Shown: positions 24,012 to 35,264 of the stretch, piece by piece
Position numbering within the stretch: the stretch's first letter is position 1
Layout: each line of letters opens with the position of its first letter
Assembly: GCA_033239005.1 (NCBI GenBank)
Contig: BSQZ01000099.1
Location: 1,325,001-1,389,000 of the forward strand
DNA: 64,000 nucleotides
From: Lamellibrachia satsuma
Taxonomy: Eukaryota > Annelida > Polychaeta > Sabellida > Siboglinidae
Reading direction: 5' to 3'
Position numbers and translations under genes: made by a program
The notes under the pieces: model-generated
What the model was told of the DNA's origin: nothing
Database searches by the model: none
The model's input: the letters and a program-made list of their open reading frames with translations, nothing else

Positions 24012-24954
24012 AACGATGGGAAGTTTGACAACGACGCGAAACAGTGGATCACTACAAGTCAATATCGTAACTATGTCTGGTGTATCGTATCTTCAGTAAC
24101 CAGACTTACTCCATGTGCGCTAAGCATCCGACCCTCTCAAAGATACGTTCAACATTGTATCACCATTCGCGTAATTCTGTCATTAATTGCAGCCTCTTGA
24201 AGGAAACTCAGCTATTGTGTTCATACATGTTTGTTAATCGATCGCGCACACGTTTATATGTTTCCTTGTTGTCTTTGCGGCTTCGTAGCAATCAGATACC
24301 ATAGAAACTAATACTTGTACACACGACTACTTCGTCGCACGCGTTTGTAAACCGTAAATGGCATCCGATGTTTGCGAAACTTCTCGGTAGGCATTCAAAT
24401 AACGGTACAAAATTTTATCATTCCAATCAAGCTATAGTCAAACTTCCATGGTATACACCGTTCAGTGCATAAGTAGAATACATCGTTCCTGTTGATGACA
24501 AGGGATGTCCGGTGTAAATAAAGTAATGAGCAACGATGACCGATCAACAAAGCAGTCCTACGACGACGATATTGCCTCTATCCACCATTGCAAATATCCT
24601 ACACAGGTGCCGCGAACGTAGCCGTGGTGATATAGGAGCGTCTGTTACCAGAGAAATTTCCCTGCCGAAGAGCATCGCACATGCATCGGCCGACGTCGGG
24701 CCGACATCGCTCGCCGATGATTGGTCAGGGCCGTTGTCGTTGACCCCGCCCCTTTGTCTATCCGGATCGCTGGCGATTGCTTCTTCCCGAATCATTGCGC
24801 TCCGTAGAGCTAAATTACACCAATTTCTCGCGTATTACCAATCACAGCTCAACATCGTTAATGTATAATACATGTTATGAAATGAAATCTTTTCTTTTTC
24901 GACCTTGTGTTGACTTCTTCATAATTGTGATATATGTTAACATTTATTTTATTT

Positions 24955-24959
<5 letters not shown>
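24012..24959. other. Tlx 5' flank
   Basis: Unique sequence upstream of the Tlx ATG on the minus strand, including the GC/CCAAT pair at 24720-24752. Frames of 74-110 codons lack recognisable motifs. Probably the 5' UTR and promoter. Confidence 0.5.
24720..24752 (-). promoter_or_regulatory. GC box and CCAAT box upstream of Tlx
   Basis: Read on the minus strand, GGGGCGGGG (24752-24744) is followed about 20 bp downstream by CCAAT (24724-24720). Both lie about 0.7 kb upstream of the Tlx ATG in a locally GC-richer, non-repetitive block (about 24600-24800). The order, spacing and orientation fit a TATA-less promoter of a developmental gene. No TATA box or mapped start site can be given from sequence alone. 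Confidence 0.4.
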
Positions 24960-25030
<71 letters not shown>

Positions 25031-25077
25031 GCGCGCGCACACACACGCGCACGCACACGCACACGCACACGCACACG
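24960..25077. repeat. (CA)n / (CACG)n microsatellite
   Basis: Pure CA for about 65 bp, then CGCGCACA-type interruptions. Confidence 0.97.
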
Positions 25078-25084
25078 TACAATG

Positions 25085-25760
25085 CGGCGAAGCATAATAA
25101 ACACCTTACATAATATATTATTATAAGTAACAGTATCTACCTTACTGAGAAAGGATAGTTTAATATATTAATTTAATTTCTCTGTTCTTCTGTCTGCTTA
25201 TTTATACTAATTATTTTAACCCCGAAGTTATCCAAATGTTTGTTTTCGTATAATATGTGGCTGTAAACAATGTAGGTGCATCACTAAATTTCATTATGTG
25301 TTGTATACAACAATATTGCTATTTCTTTCAAAGTTAATAACATGTAAATGTGGTTGTGATATCTGATAGATTTCAGAACTGTGTAGACATGACAAGGTGT
25401 GTGGTTCTTGGTAAGCGAGGCTTGTCACTGAACGTCAGTATTATTAACTTGGTACTGGTTCATTACGGTTATAGCAGTCAGAAATAGTAATAATAATACC
25501 AATAATAATACATGTCATTGTGCGTGTCTTTTATTTAACGACAACTACATGTTGGATGACATTCGTGACAAAGAGCACGGACCGTCTCACAACATCGATG
25601 TTTGATGCAAAACGAGATTGTTTTTATTATGTTTCATTTAACGTTGCACATCAATATAATAATTATTATCCCACTTCCTACATATATGATGACAAATAAT
25701 CCGCGTTCTGCTGCAACCATTATTGTATAATAATAGGTATGTCCGTACACAGTGTGAAGG
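25085..25760. other. No gene recognised
   Basis: A/T-rich unique sequence with no long frame or repeat. Confidence 0.5.
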
Positions 25761-26218
25761 ACGAGGCTATATCACCCGTAGCTACAAGTTTCATGTAGGG
25801 GAGGCTATATCACCCGTAGCTACAAGTTTCATGTAGGGGAGGCTATATCACCCGTAGCTACAAGTTTCATGTAGGGCGAGGCTATATCACCCGTAGCTAC
25901 AAGTTTCATGTAGGGGAGGCTATATCACCCGTAGCTACAAGTTTCATGTAGGGGAGGCTATATCACCCGTAGCTACAAGTTTCATGTAGGCCGAGGCTAT
26001 ATCACACGTAGCTACAAGTTTCACGTAGGGCGAGGCTATATCACCCGTAGCTACAAGTTTCATGTAGGGCGAGGCTATATCACCCGTAGCTACAAGTTTC
26101 ATGTAGGGCGAGGCTATATCACCCGTAGCTACAAGTTTCACGTAGGGCGAGGCTATATCACCCGTAGCTACAAGTTTCATGTAGGGCGAGGCTATATCAC
26201 CCGTAACTACAAGTTTCA
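25761..26218. repeat. 38/39-bp minisatellite, 12 copies
   Basis: The unit contains GAGGCTATATCACCCGTAGC and TACAAGTTTCATGTAGGG. The left units are 38 bp (GGGGAGG); most of the right ones are 39 bp (GGGCGAGG). Confidence 0.96.
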
Positions 26219-26345
26219 TGTAGGGCGAGGGGGGTTTGAGGTTAAATGAATGTAGGGCGAGGGGGGTTTGAGGTTAAATGAATGTAGGGCGAGGGGGGTT
26301 TGAGGTTAAATGAATGTAGGGCGAGGGGGGTTTGAGATTAAATGA
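26219..26345. repeat. 32-bp minisatellite, four copies
   Basis: TGTAGGGCGAGGGGGGTTTG plus AGGTTAAATGAA at 26219, 26251, 26283 and 26315. It directly abuts the preceding array and shares its TGTAGGGCGAGG junction. Confidence 0.95.
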
Positions 26346-26474
26346 GATCGGTTTTGTGTAGTGTCATATATTGTTAAATTATGACGGCATTCTACAACTC
26401 ATAATGCATTTATTTACTTATTTACTATAATTAGTTATTTATTAAATGTATTAATCTTAATAAAATACTTTATT

Positions 26475-26478
26475 TTTA

Positions 26479-26531
<53 letters not shown>
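26475..26531. repeat. (TA)n array
   Basis: Short, with one CATA interruption. Confidence 0.95.
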
Positions 26532-26533
<2 letters not shown>

Positions 26534-26545
26534 CTAAAAATATAA

Positions 26546-27120
26546 TATTATATTTATTATTTTATGATTGAATGTATATACGCGCCTATGAATCAGGTCC
26601 CAGATATATGGTGCTTTATAAATTTTAGTAATAATAATAGTAATATTGCAAAACACCGCATTCATTAAGGAGTATTCACGTATGTGCCACAAACGGGCGA
26701 TAATTACTGTTCAAAGCAAATGTATGCCAGTTAAATCTAACATCATATAATAAAATATTCATAATAGACCTGAGAATCATTTCATGGCCTGAAGATATTC
26801 GTTGTCTGCCTTATTTTTAGTTATGGCCGTCAACACATTCCAAAAATCGCGATCATGATTTTGTCGATTATTTCATAAGGTCAACGGTCGTGGTGTCAAA
26901 TGAATCACCGGCGATGACAGATCTGATAGGCGCCTAATGGTCGACATAGCTTCAACGGTTGTGTGAATGGGCAGATGGTTTAACTTAATGCATTAGCTCA
27001 TTCATAAAACAATTGGGTCCAGGCTTGACACAAGGTATGTAGTGAGTACTGAGTTCATCGCGTGCAGGCATTTGTCGTTAACCGCCCGCTGTTCACAAGT
27101 CGACATACCTATACGAGCGC
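26546..27120. other. No gene recognised
   Basis: A/T-rich unique sequence. It is followed by CA/GCAC-rich low-complexity sequence at about 27120-27420. Confidence 0.5.
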
Positions 27121-27652
27121 ATGCTGCACATTTAGCAAATATACAAAGATGTGCACGCACACACGCGCACATCTGCTTTGATACACATGAACACATGAAC
27201 ACACGCGTACACGTGCACACGCGCAAACTCACGCATACATTTAATGACATGCATGTCGGACTACCCAAACACACACATATACACGCACGCACGCATGAAG
27301 ATACACAAACGCACACGCAAATCCATGCTCGCGCGTATACACACACACATATACGTACGCACACTCGCACCGTACGCACGAAAGCGGACATGGGCGCGTG
27401 TCAGCGTGTGGTGCGTGCGAGAGTGCGTAAGTTGAGGACAACGAACACTTACCCTCAAGCACATAAATCCTCATAGCCAATTTCAACGAACATTGATCTT
27501 ATAACGCACATAAATACACATAGCTCACAACTATCGCTTCTCGTCAACAGTTGTCAACAGACCACGTGACAACAATGGCTACCATTGTGGTAGTTTATCA
27601 ACCAGACAGCACGACACTGCGTGCGGCATTAAGGGTGAACACTGCTATTACA

Positions 27653-27955
27653 TGGCTGTCTTTTAACACCGATTCCAACACGCTGCAGGAGGCAGGAGTA
27701 CAATTAGGCAGACACATCATCGCACTGCGTGATACGATGGGGACCACTAGAACATCTCTCAGCACAACGTCATTCAACGGGCAGTAGCTCTCTGCTCGCT
27801 TATCGGAACAGTGGGTGTTAGGCCGAAATCACCAACATTTCAAATAAATCACCGTATTGGGTCACGCGAATTTACACAGGAGATAAGTTAATTGTTGCTT
27901 AATATGCTGTTAACGAAAATATAGGAAAACTTTTGCCAAGGAGACTAAATTGCTT
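27653..27955 (+). repeat. Interspersed 300-bp repeat, copy 1
   Basis: Alignable over its length with 33667-33967. Shared blocks include TGGCTGTCTTTTAA, CACGCTGCAGGAGG, GGAACAGTGGGTGTTAGGCC and CACTGGAGATAAGTTAA-like sequence. It has no pol III promoter boxes or terminal repeats that I can see, so class is unknown (SINE or MITE relic possible). Confidence 0.85.
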
Positions 27956-28014
27956 TCTGGCCATAAAGATAACATTACAACAGCAAATAAATAGAACATC
28001 TATTGCAACATGGA

Positions 28015-28421
28015 ATGTGCGTGCGGGTGCGTGCTTGCGTGTGCGTGCGTGTGCGTATGCGTATGCGTATGCGTATGCGTATGCATATTCATATTCATAT
28101 TCATATTCATATTCATATGCATATGTATATGTATGTATGTATGTATGTATGTGTATGTATGTGTGTGTGTATGTGTGTGTGTGTATGTATGTATGTATGT
28201 ATGTATGTATGTATGTATGTATGTATGTATGTATGTATGTATGTATGTATGTATGTATTTATGTATGTATGTGTGGATGGATGTACGCATGTATATATGC
28301 ATGCATGTATGTATGCATGCATGTAAGTATGTATGTGTATGTATGTATGTATGCATGCATGTATGTATGTATGTATGTATGTATGCATGTATGTATGTAT
28401 GTATGTATGTATGTATGTATG

Positions 28422-28453
<32 letters not shown>

Positions 28454-28510
28454 GTAAAGAAACATGTATTTATGCATGTATGTATGTATAAATGTATGCA
28501 TGTATGTATG
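28015..28510. repeat. (TATG)n-dominated compound microsatellite
   Basis: GTGC and TATGCG units, then ATTCAT units, then about 300 bp of TATG with TGCATGCA interruptions. Frames of alternating MYVC or IHTY are artefacts. Confidence 0.96.
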
Positions 28511-28708
28511 TTATGTATAAAAACATTCCAACCAATAGCGCGTCAACCTCTAAGCACAGTGGCAACATGATTCATTTAGCTATATTGTTTGAATGTTTTG
28601 TGTTGTTTTGTTGAAAACATATGACATATTTGCAACGTTGATATGACGCCAGCTGTCACTTGTTCTACACACCTATGGGTGGATCTCCCTATGAGTATAG
28701 TTGTAAGA

Positions 28709-29522
28709 TGGGGAGACCGAGGCTAGTTCGCCCCCGAGGCAAGTCCGCCAACCGACCTTTATTCCGTACTTTTGCAGAATTGAGCAATTTCGGTCACACG
28801 ACCAAGTCACATGATTATCAAACTACTGGCATCCACGAGTTGCTGGCTGGAAAGTTGTGAGCTAGAAAACTGATTCAGTGGGTTAGACATTCAGAGTGCT
28901 GAGTATAGCTCTTATATCAGAGCTATTGTTTGGATCTTACGTTGGTGCTCTATCCAGTGTCGATGATATTTAGTCGCCCCCAAATATGTATCTGTGTTGG
29001 GGCACGTCCGCCTATGTGCCACGGGGCAAGTTCGCCCCTAGGATATCTGATGTAAAATGCTCAGGATCACTTGTGAACATAAACCCACTAACACGCACTT
29101 TTATAAAGACCTCCAATTGTCCATTTTAGTGTTATTTCTAGTTAAAAAAAGTTATGTAACCTTGTTTTTTTGTTTGCCTGGTCTATTTCATAGGTAAAAC
29201 CGAATTTGTGAGAATTTTAGGTTTCTAACAGAATGTCTCTCACAAACATGATGTTTTTCTGCATAAAAATAAGACAAAACTGCACTGTTCTTTTGTATAT
29301 GCTGTTTCAAGTACGTGTAGGGCGAACTTACCCCGGCCCCAGCTTGGATAGGTCTACTAAGGGTAAGATTTGTCTTTTAAAAGTTTTGTCATTAATTTAT
29401 AGCACAAATATGGGCAAGATATTCGCGTTCAATTTAAGGCCGAAACTGATCCTCTAGCTCCACAAATGCAGTCTCCAGATCTATTAGAGTGTCCAAGGAG
29501 GCGGTTTAGCCCCGGTCTCCCC
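28709..29522. mobile_element. Inverted-repeat DNA element, superfamily unknown
   Basis: The left end, GGGGAGACCGAGGCTAGTTC, and the reverse complement of the right end, GGGGAGACCGGGGCTAAACC, form imperfect terminal inverted repeats. Subterminal motifs of the type GGCAAGTTCGCCC recur in both orientations (about 28737, 29031, 29318). About 814 bp, no transposase frame. Target-site duplication is not clear. Probably a non-autonomous element. Confidence 0.65.
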
Positions 29523-30378
29523 TAACTGTATTTCGTGTACAGAAGTCCGGTGTGTGCACCGAGTCACGAGAGGGGCCCACTGTCAATCGGCTGTCGTCCT
29601 CAGCAGTGTTTTAGTGATGACGACAGCGACGAAACAGAAGGCGACCCAATCTCCTGAGAACGGCTTCGTTTAAATGAAAAGTCCATCTAATTTCCTTGCG
29701 GTATTGCAGTCGCGACGTTGACTTGGCAGCTAATGAGGCTGTCATGACGATTTTCGCGCCTCGCGTCGTAATTGCTTCACACGTATAGCAGTGACAAGGC
29801 GCCACTTCACGTCGCCTGTCGTGTTCGTCTACGCGATGGGAGCGAGTCCGTGCGAACGAATTAGCCAGTCACGCCTAGGGTTGATTCATAGACGTGACCT
29901 TGGTGAATGATCGTTCGTTTCCAAGGGGGCTATGTCGTTATTTACTTCTGCATTGAAGTGCATATGGTGATTTTGAGACGGTAACTGTTAGGAATAAGTT
30001 GCACCCAGAATACGATAAGTCTGTGATAAGGAAAATGTTTTTAGGGGGTGTGAGCAAGGCGGACGTTGATAACAAGTGGAGGGAACTGGCTGCCGATTGG
30101 GAGCAGTGGAAAAGGACTCCAGCCGAAGCATTTCAGCAGTAGGCCTAAATGACGTCATCTACGTCACCCTATTAAAGAACATATAGGGGAAATGCTTGTT
30201 CTGCAAAGACAACAACGCCTTCAGTCTTCAAGTCTCCTCGTATATGCTGCTCAACAATAATAACTTAGCACCATTCTGCAGTGTGAAAGTCATCTCCAAA
30301 AAGTGGGGTGAGCTAAATATATGTAGAAACCTGTTTACGTCACTATAGGGATTCTGGTTATGTTCGGCTAATTTCGGT
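29523..30378. other. Unique sequence with a possible conserved block
   Basis: 29570-29900 is GC-balanced unique sequence with homeodomain-type TAAT cores. Apart from the 53-codon segment at 29981, nothing is recognised. Confidence 0.35.
29981..30142 (+). other. 53-codon coding-like segment, unidentified
   Basis: The plus frame from 29981 to the stop at 30140 reads smoothly, with an acidic/aromatic helix-like end (ADVDNKWRELAADWEQWKRT). Composition is more protein-like than other short frames here. Stops lie just upstream. It could be the last exon of a gene or a decayed transposon protein; I do not recognise the family. Confidence 0.3.
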
Positions 30379-30895
30379 CAATACTATCGTCATTGTAAAA
30401 GCCTCATGTGAGACATCTTTTCATGAAACACTATCATCACCGTAAAAGCTTCATGTGAGACATCATTTCCTGAATCACTATCTTTACCGTAAAAGCCTCA
30501 CGTGAGACATCCTTTCCCGAAACACTATCGTCATTGTAAAAGCCTCACGCGTGACATCATTTCCTGAAACATTATTTTTACCGTAAAAACCTCACATGAG
30601 ACATCCTTTCCCGAAACACTATCTTTACCGTAAAAGCCTCACATGAGGCATCCTTTCCCGAAACACTATCGTCATTGTAAAAGCCTCACGCGAGACATCA
30701 TTTCCTGAAACATTATCGTCATCGTAAAAGCTTCTCGTATGACATCCTTTCCTGAAACACTATCGTCATTGTAAAAGCCTCATGTGTGACATCATTTCCT
30801 GAAACACTATCTTTACCGTAAAAGCCTCATGTGAGACATCCTTTCTTGAAACACTCTCGTCACCGTAAAAGCCTCACGTGTGACTTCATTTCCTA
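30379..30895. repeat. 46/47-bp minisatellite, about 11 copies
   Basis: The unit contains CACTATCGTCATTGTAAAAG and CCTCACGTGAGACATCCTTT, with many substitutions. Most units contain a CTCAYGTGAG palindrome with an E-box (CACGTG or CATGTG). Confidence 0.93.
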
Positions 30896-31320
30896 AAACA
30901 AAATCTCTTCCAATACATTCGTTGACTGAATGCAGCAACACTTTCTCAACAAACCAATCATGCTTGGGCCCCTACATTTCTTACCCAACATCATTAACCC
31001 TCCCACATGCACGTGTGCCGTTAATTTCAAACTCCTCTTATCGTGACGAATGGAGGTCAAAACGATTGATCAAACCGAAATAGCTGACAATTTCAACTGA
31101 CAACTGCAATTTCGACGACGTTCCTCTGCGCCATCTGGCGCCGGCAGATAGAGCGACATGGTAATGGGATTGGACTCAGGGTCAGCGAAATCGGCAAGAA
31201 ATGCAAAGGCATAAGATGACAAAAAGCCCCCAGTACGCATCCGATCAAGGCGAACGCAATATGTTTGCTAGTGGAGTGGTACACAATAATCTTTTACTTA
31301 TGCTATTATACTATTATACT

Positions 31321-31439
<119 letters not shown>

Positions 31440-33044
31440 ATCCGCCTCAAGTCATCTCTGCTCCAAAGCAACTGATTCGAAATATGTTCTGTTGAGTTTC
31501 AGTGCTCTCTTCTGAACTTTCATTTACATCATTTTCAGAGATCGCACTCACATTCCCATATGAACTTATGTTTATCCTTTAAAAAATCGACGTAGCTGCA
31601 GATTGAAGTGCACGTGCTGGAATTACCGAAGTAAGTTAATTGAAATGATATGACAATTTAGAAAAACACAGAGAAGAGAAATTCGAAGCAAACATATTCG
31701 CTAAAAATAACGCCAATATAGAAGATGACAGCAACATTTACCAGATTGTCAAGATGTAATAAGGTTGTCGTCTAAAACAGCAATCTACAAATGTTACATG
31801 AATTGACAGAACAACGTTTCCCGTAGCTGTGTGCTGTGTTTGTCAAATATATGTCAATATGCATATACATTTTATACATGCAGTCGGCAGATAATTTATT
31901 CCATTCAATTATAGTCGTCTGTTAGAATACCGTTAAGACAAACTGGCTTATGAATTATAAAAGAAACAGCTGTATATTTGTTTTGCTAAATCGAAAGTGA
32001 AACTCACGAAACTCACCCCCTATGTGTTTCACACAACGTAGCTGTAGTTCCGTGGTTACGTCGTTTATATTTTAACACAAATCTGACATTTGAGACTTTT
32101 AGATATGGCAGATGTTAGCATCAGTTTCGAGAACGAATACTCAATTCCATCGACATACTTAATAGAGTTTTCGAAATATAGTGTTAGATTCGAGATTCAA
32201 TATGTGTTTATCTGACCAATGAGAAAATACCATATTTCACATGTGAGAAAATATTACATAGCGTTGCGATAATAAAAAATCAAATTGGATCTAGTAACAG
32301 AAGAATAGTACCAATTAGCTGTAGTTTAACATTTAAATATTGTTTAATTGTCGTTATGTGTCTGGGAGACCACTTTAACATTTGACGAAACATCGACTCG
32401 GATATATAGAGATTAACCCTATAGTGATAATGTTGGCAGAATCTAGTCTGATAATTTTATTGTAAGCTCATGTTATAGTATTTTGACCGCCCAAATGAGT
32501 TTTAAAGAACTACAACTTGTTAATACAATTTGACCGTTATTTGTTTAGTTGGAATGTGTCGGCTCGAACATCTTGTTTACATTGCTTGCTGAACGGCTGT
32601 GTCAATATTCATAAACAGAAAACTTTCAGATTATATTTGTAATGTGGTTCATTAAAACACATGTCAATGGTCAAGATTTTAGAGTATATATAGTTTATAG
32701 TATATAATATAATAATATAATATAACGTGCACGGACGCGATAGTGGTGAATTGAAGATAGGTCATTATTTATTTCCCGTTGAAAACAATGTTGACGTTTT
32801 AGTGTTTTTCGCATATTTATGTTTTTACTATCCTGAAAAGCAACTATGATCATATCGATTCTTTTATCAACCTGCTGAACTATATTCGTCAAATTCGATA
32901 TTTTTTTCTCTGAAAAAAATCATCATAATATAATACATAAAATACTTATATTGGGTTAAAATCCTCGGGAGATCCAAGCTCGGCAGCGCACCAAAACAAA
33001 AGGGGTTAAGCAGTTCATAATCGATAAGTAGTTCCAATTGTAAA
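31440..33044. other. No gene recognised
   Basis: A/T-rich unique sequence. A motif at 32966-32995 (CCAAGCTCGGCAGCGCAC core) also occurs at 20945-20972 and marks an otherwise unrecognised interspersed repeat. Confidence 0.5.
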
Positions 33045-33215
33045 CAGTTGGATTTGTACGCTGGGGAGCTATGGAGGATAGGAACGTTTAAACAGGTGGG
33101 TTTTTTGTTTACGGCGATATGTTGCTATATTTCATACATGCTTAACACTAACAGGGAGTGAGTTCCACAGAGTCGGTGCAGCAACTGAAAAGCTAACATA
33201 AAAGATGTTCCCATC
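33045..33215. repeat. Probable interspersed repeat fragment upstream of the FReD receptor
   Basis: GGGAGTGAGTTCCACAGAGT and the following GCAGCAACTGAAAAGC resemble a dispersed repeat I recall from many aquatic animal genomes (GAGTTCCA-AG---GGGGC type). No second copy lies in this window, so the call rests on memory only. Confidence 0.4.
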
Positions 33216-33315
33216 AAATAATGTCCAAAGCAACTATAGTCTACATCATTACATTTCCAATTATAGGCAATCGTCGAGTCAGAACAACACAAATGACGCG
33301 ACACCGTCAAACCGA

Positions 33316-33323
33316 TGACGTCA
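33316..33323. promoter_or_regulatory. Palindromic CRE-type site before the FReD receptor ATG
   Basis: TGACGTCA, the full cAMP-response-element palindrome, lies 16 bp upstream of the ATG. It is probably in the 5' UTR or just downstream of the start site. Such an octamer occurs by chance about once per 65 kb, so only the position makes it worth noting. Confidence 0.3.
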
Positions 33324-33338
33324 CAGATACATACAACA

Positions 33339-33526
33339 ATGGCGTCGTACGCGGTGGCTGGATCGGCCAGACGGGCTTTCCTTGTCATTTCGGTGTTGTT
33401 TGCCCACATTTGTGGAGCGGCGGTCACCTTCAAATTTGAGTGTGGTCCAACGGATTGTCACGAACACGCCTGCTGTAGTAGCGCGCACTATGTAGGATAT
33501 AAGAAGCTCTTGCTCAACAAACCGGC
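33339..33526 (+). CDS. Fibrinogen-related/EGF membrane receptor, exon 1 (signal peptide)
   Basis: First exon of a secreted-pathway gene. The ATG at 33339 has a strong initiation context (CAACAATGG: A at -3, G at +4). Residues 1-27 form a signal peptide: an Arg pair followed by a hydrophobic core (AFLVISVLFAHICGA). The start of the mature protein has a cysteine cluster (C35, C40, C45, C46) in ECGPTDCHEHACC. The exon ends with two bases of a codon at donor GTGAGT (33527), which pairs in phase with exon 2. A 16-bp gap separates the ATG from a palindromic TGACGTCA. The frame itself is short, so confidence comes from signal peptide, start context, donor and phase together. Confidence 0.78.
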
Positions 33527-34433
33527 GTGAGTGTGTTAACCGCGATAAGTTTCACGACGTAGTGGCAGTATCTTCATCTACCTACCCCCCTCTTTATCTT
33601 CGTACTCACCGCCTATAGTCTCCATATACCGAGGATGCATCCAGTCTGGAGTTAACCAATATGGTTTGGCTGTCTTTTAAAAATGATTCCAGCACGCTGC
33701 AGGAGGTAGATCCATCATCACACCGCGGGATGGGACCAGTCGTATCAGTGGGGACCATTACAACATCTCTCACAACGTTAATCATCGGGCAGCAGCCCAC
33801 TGCTCCCTTATTGGAACAGTGGGTGTTAGGCCGAAATCACCACCATTTAACAATAAATCACCAGGCTAGGTTTCACGAATTGTACACTGGAGATAAGTTA
33901 AACGATGCGTAATTTGTTGTTAAAGAAAATGCTATACGACAACTTTTCCAAGGAAACAAAATTGCGGTAATATAGCATTATAATAGCAAACGTAACACCT
34001 ATCATCACATATAATCTACCACAGTGAACAATCTGAACATCTACCACAATAAAACTCGACGATAATCTACTAATAATCTAAGTTACATACCGCAGCCTGA
34101 TGAACGACGGGAACTATCTAACTTAAGTATTAAGTACAATGCAAGTTTTGAATAAAACCCCTGTGAAAAAAAAACATATGCCCACCCTTTTGCCTTTAAT
34201 ATCTGGTAGAATGCAAATTGCAACAATGACACATTTACGCCTGTACGCAATGAAATGCACGTTGTCCGCAAATGTGCCCTTTTCCTTTTCGTAACATATT
34301 TTGTTCAGGTTGCAAGAATAGCAAGATATAAATAAAAAGTGGGTACCATATGAACACTACACTGACACTTCGTCCAGCTGTCAGGAAGCCTGAAGTAAAT
34401 AATGATCTGTTCACATCTGCCGTGTCCGTATAG
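33527..34433 (+). other. FReD receptor intron 1
   Basis: About 0.9 kb, GTGAGT to TATAG. About a third is occupied by the interspersed repeat at 33667-33967. The rest is A/T-rich with no other recognisable feature. Confidence 0.7.
33667..33967 (+). repeat. Interspersed 300-bp repeat, copy 2
   Basis: Same family as 27653-27955 and same orientation, within intron 1 of the FReD receptor gene. Confidence 0.85.
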
Positions 34434-34779
34434 GTCGGAGAAAGCGTCGATGTGGTGTCACCGTGAGAACGACCAAACTCTTCAGCCGAAGACCGTCTTT
34501 CTATACCGGTCTAGGCAGGTATCGGGAAGTGTGTTCGCGAACCGGACATATAAGAATTACATGAACGGTTTCTCGGGCCCCGCGAATGGTTGGATGGGAC
34601 TAAACGCGCTGCACAGAGTGACGGCCAAGTGGAACATGGAACTGTATATTAACCTCAAGTTCGTTAAAAGGTTCATGAACAAGAAATACTTGTTCGTGCG
34701 ATGTGCCGATTTCCGGGTGGGAAGTAAAACGTTGGGTTATACCCTTTGGCTAGGCACCTGCTCTCCCAGCGGCAAAGAG
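34434..34779 (+). CDS. Fibrinogen-related/EGF membrane receptor, exon 2 (N-terminal part of FReD)
   Basis: Acceptor TATAG then G at 34434 completes the A63 codon; 115 further codons run to a phase-0 donor GTAGGG at 34780. The frame encodes residues 64-178. It follows the fibrinogen C-terminal domain pattern: TVFLYRSR, a YKNYMNGF stretch, GWMGLNALHRVTA (family W-LGN-IH-LT), WNMELYINL (family YELRIDL), then FRVGSKTLGYTLWLG. Cysteines are C71, C153 and C172, and N99 is in a glycosylation sequon (NRT). The domain is diverged and somewhat short against the usual 200-220 residues. The donor is immediately followed by an (ACGC)n microsatellite. Confidence 0.85.
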
Positions 34780-34791
34780 GTAGGGCACTCA

Positions 34792-34834
<43 letters not shown>

Positions 34835-35264
34835 CCATTCTTCTTCTCTATACACAGTAGATGTGAATGTGTTGGCGCGATAGAATGGCGCGATGGCGCG
34901 ATGCGATGGAGCGATGGCGCTTCTGCATCACTACATCATCACTACATCGCATCGCGCCATCGCACCATCGCACCATCCCGCCATCGCGCCATCGCGCCAT
35001 CGTGTCATCGCTCCATCGCATTGCAAAATTCAGCAGGCAACAGCAATATCCCTTTCCGGCCATCATACGTTTGCCTTGTCTTTCCTGTTCAAATAAGTGC
35101 TATAGCAGAAATACAAAACAGCAACTGCACATCTCATGAAACTCGCCTGAGAACAACAACATTTAAAACACCTTCAAATATGTAAGTACAATTTCGTATC
35201 GTTCGTCAGTTGACACCGCGGGCGTTGTTGGCGCATTGAACGGGTCGTGCCTGTGTGTCGACAG
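34780..35264 (+). other. FReD receptor intron 2
   Basis: About 485 bp, GTAGGG to GTCGACAG. It holds an (ACGC)n microsatellite (34793-34834) and a large imperfect inverted repeat built of GCGATGG-type units (34875-35028). Confidence 0.75.
34875..35028. repeat. Inverted repeat of GCGATGG/CCATCGC units
   Basis: The left arm (34875-34920) is built of GGCGCGAT and GGAGCGAT units. The right arm (about 34948-35028) is built of the complementary ATCGCGCC, ATCGCACC and ATCGCTCC units. About 27 bp of CATCACTA-type sequence separates them. The transcript of intron 2 could form a long imperfect hairpin. Confidence 0.85.

Noticed and set aside
24544..24868. Overlapping frames of 83 and 110 codons upstream of Tlx
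   Set aside because: No motif or splice support; the region is better explained as promoter sequence.
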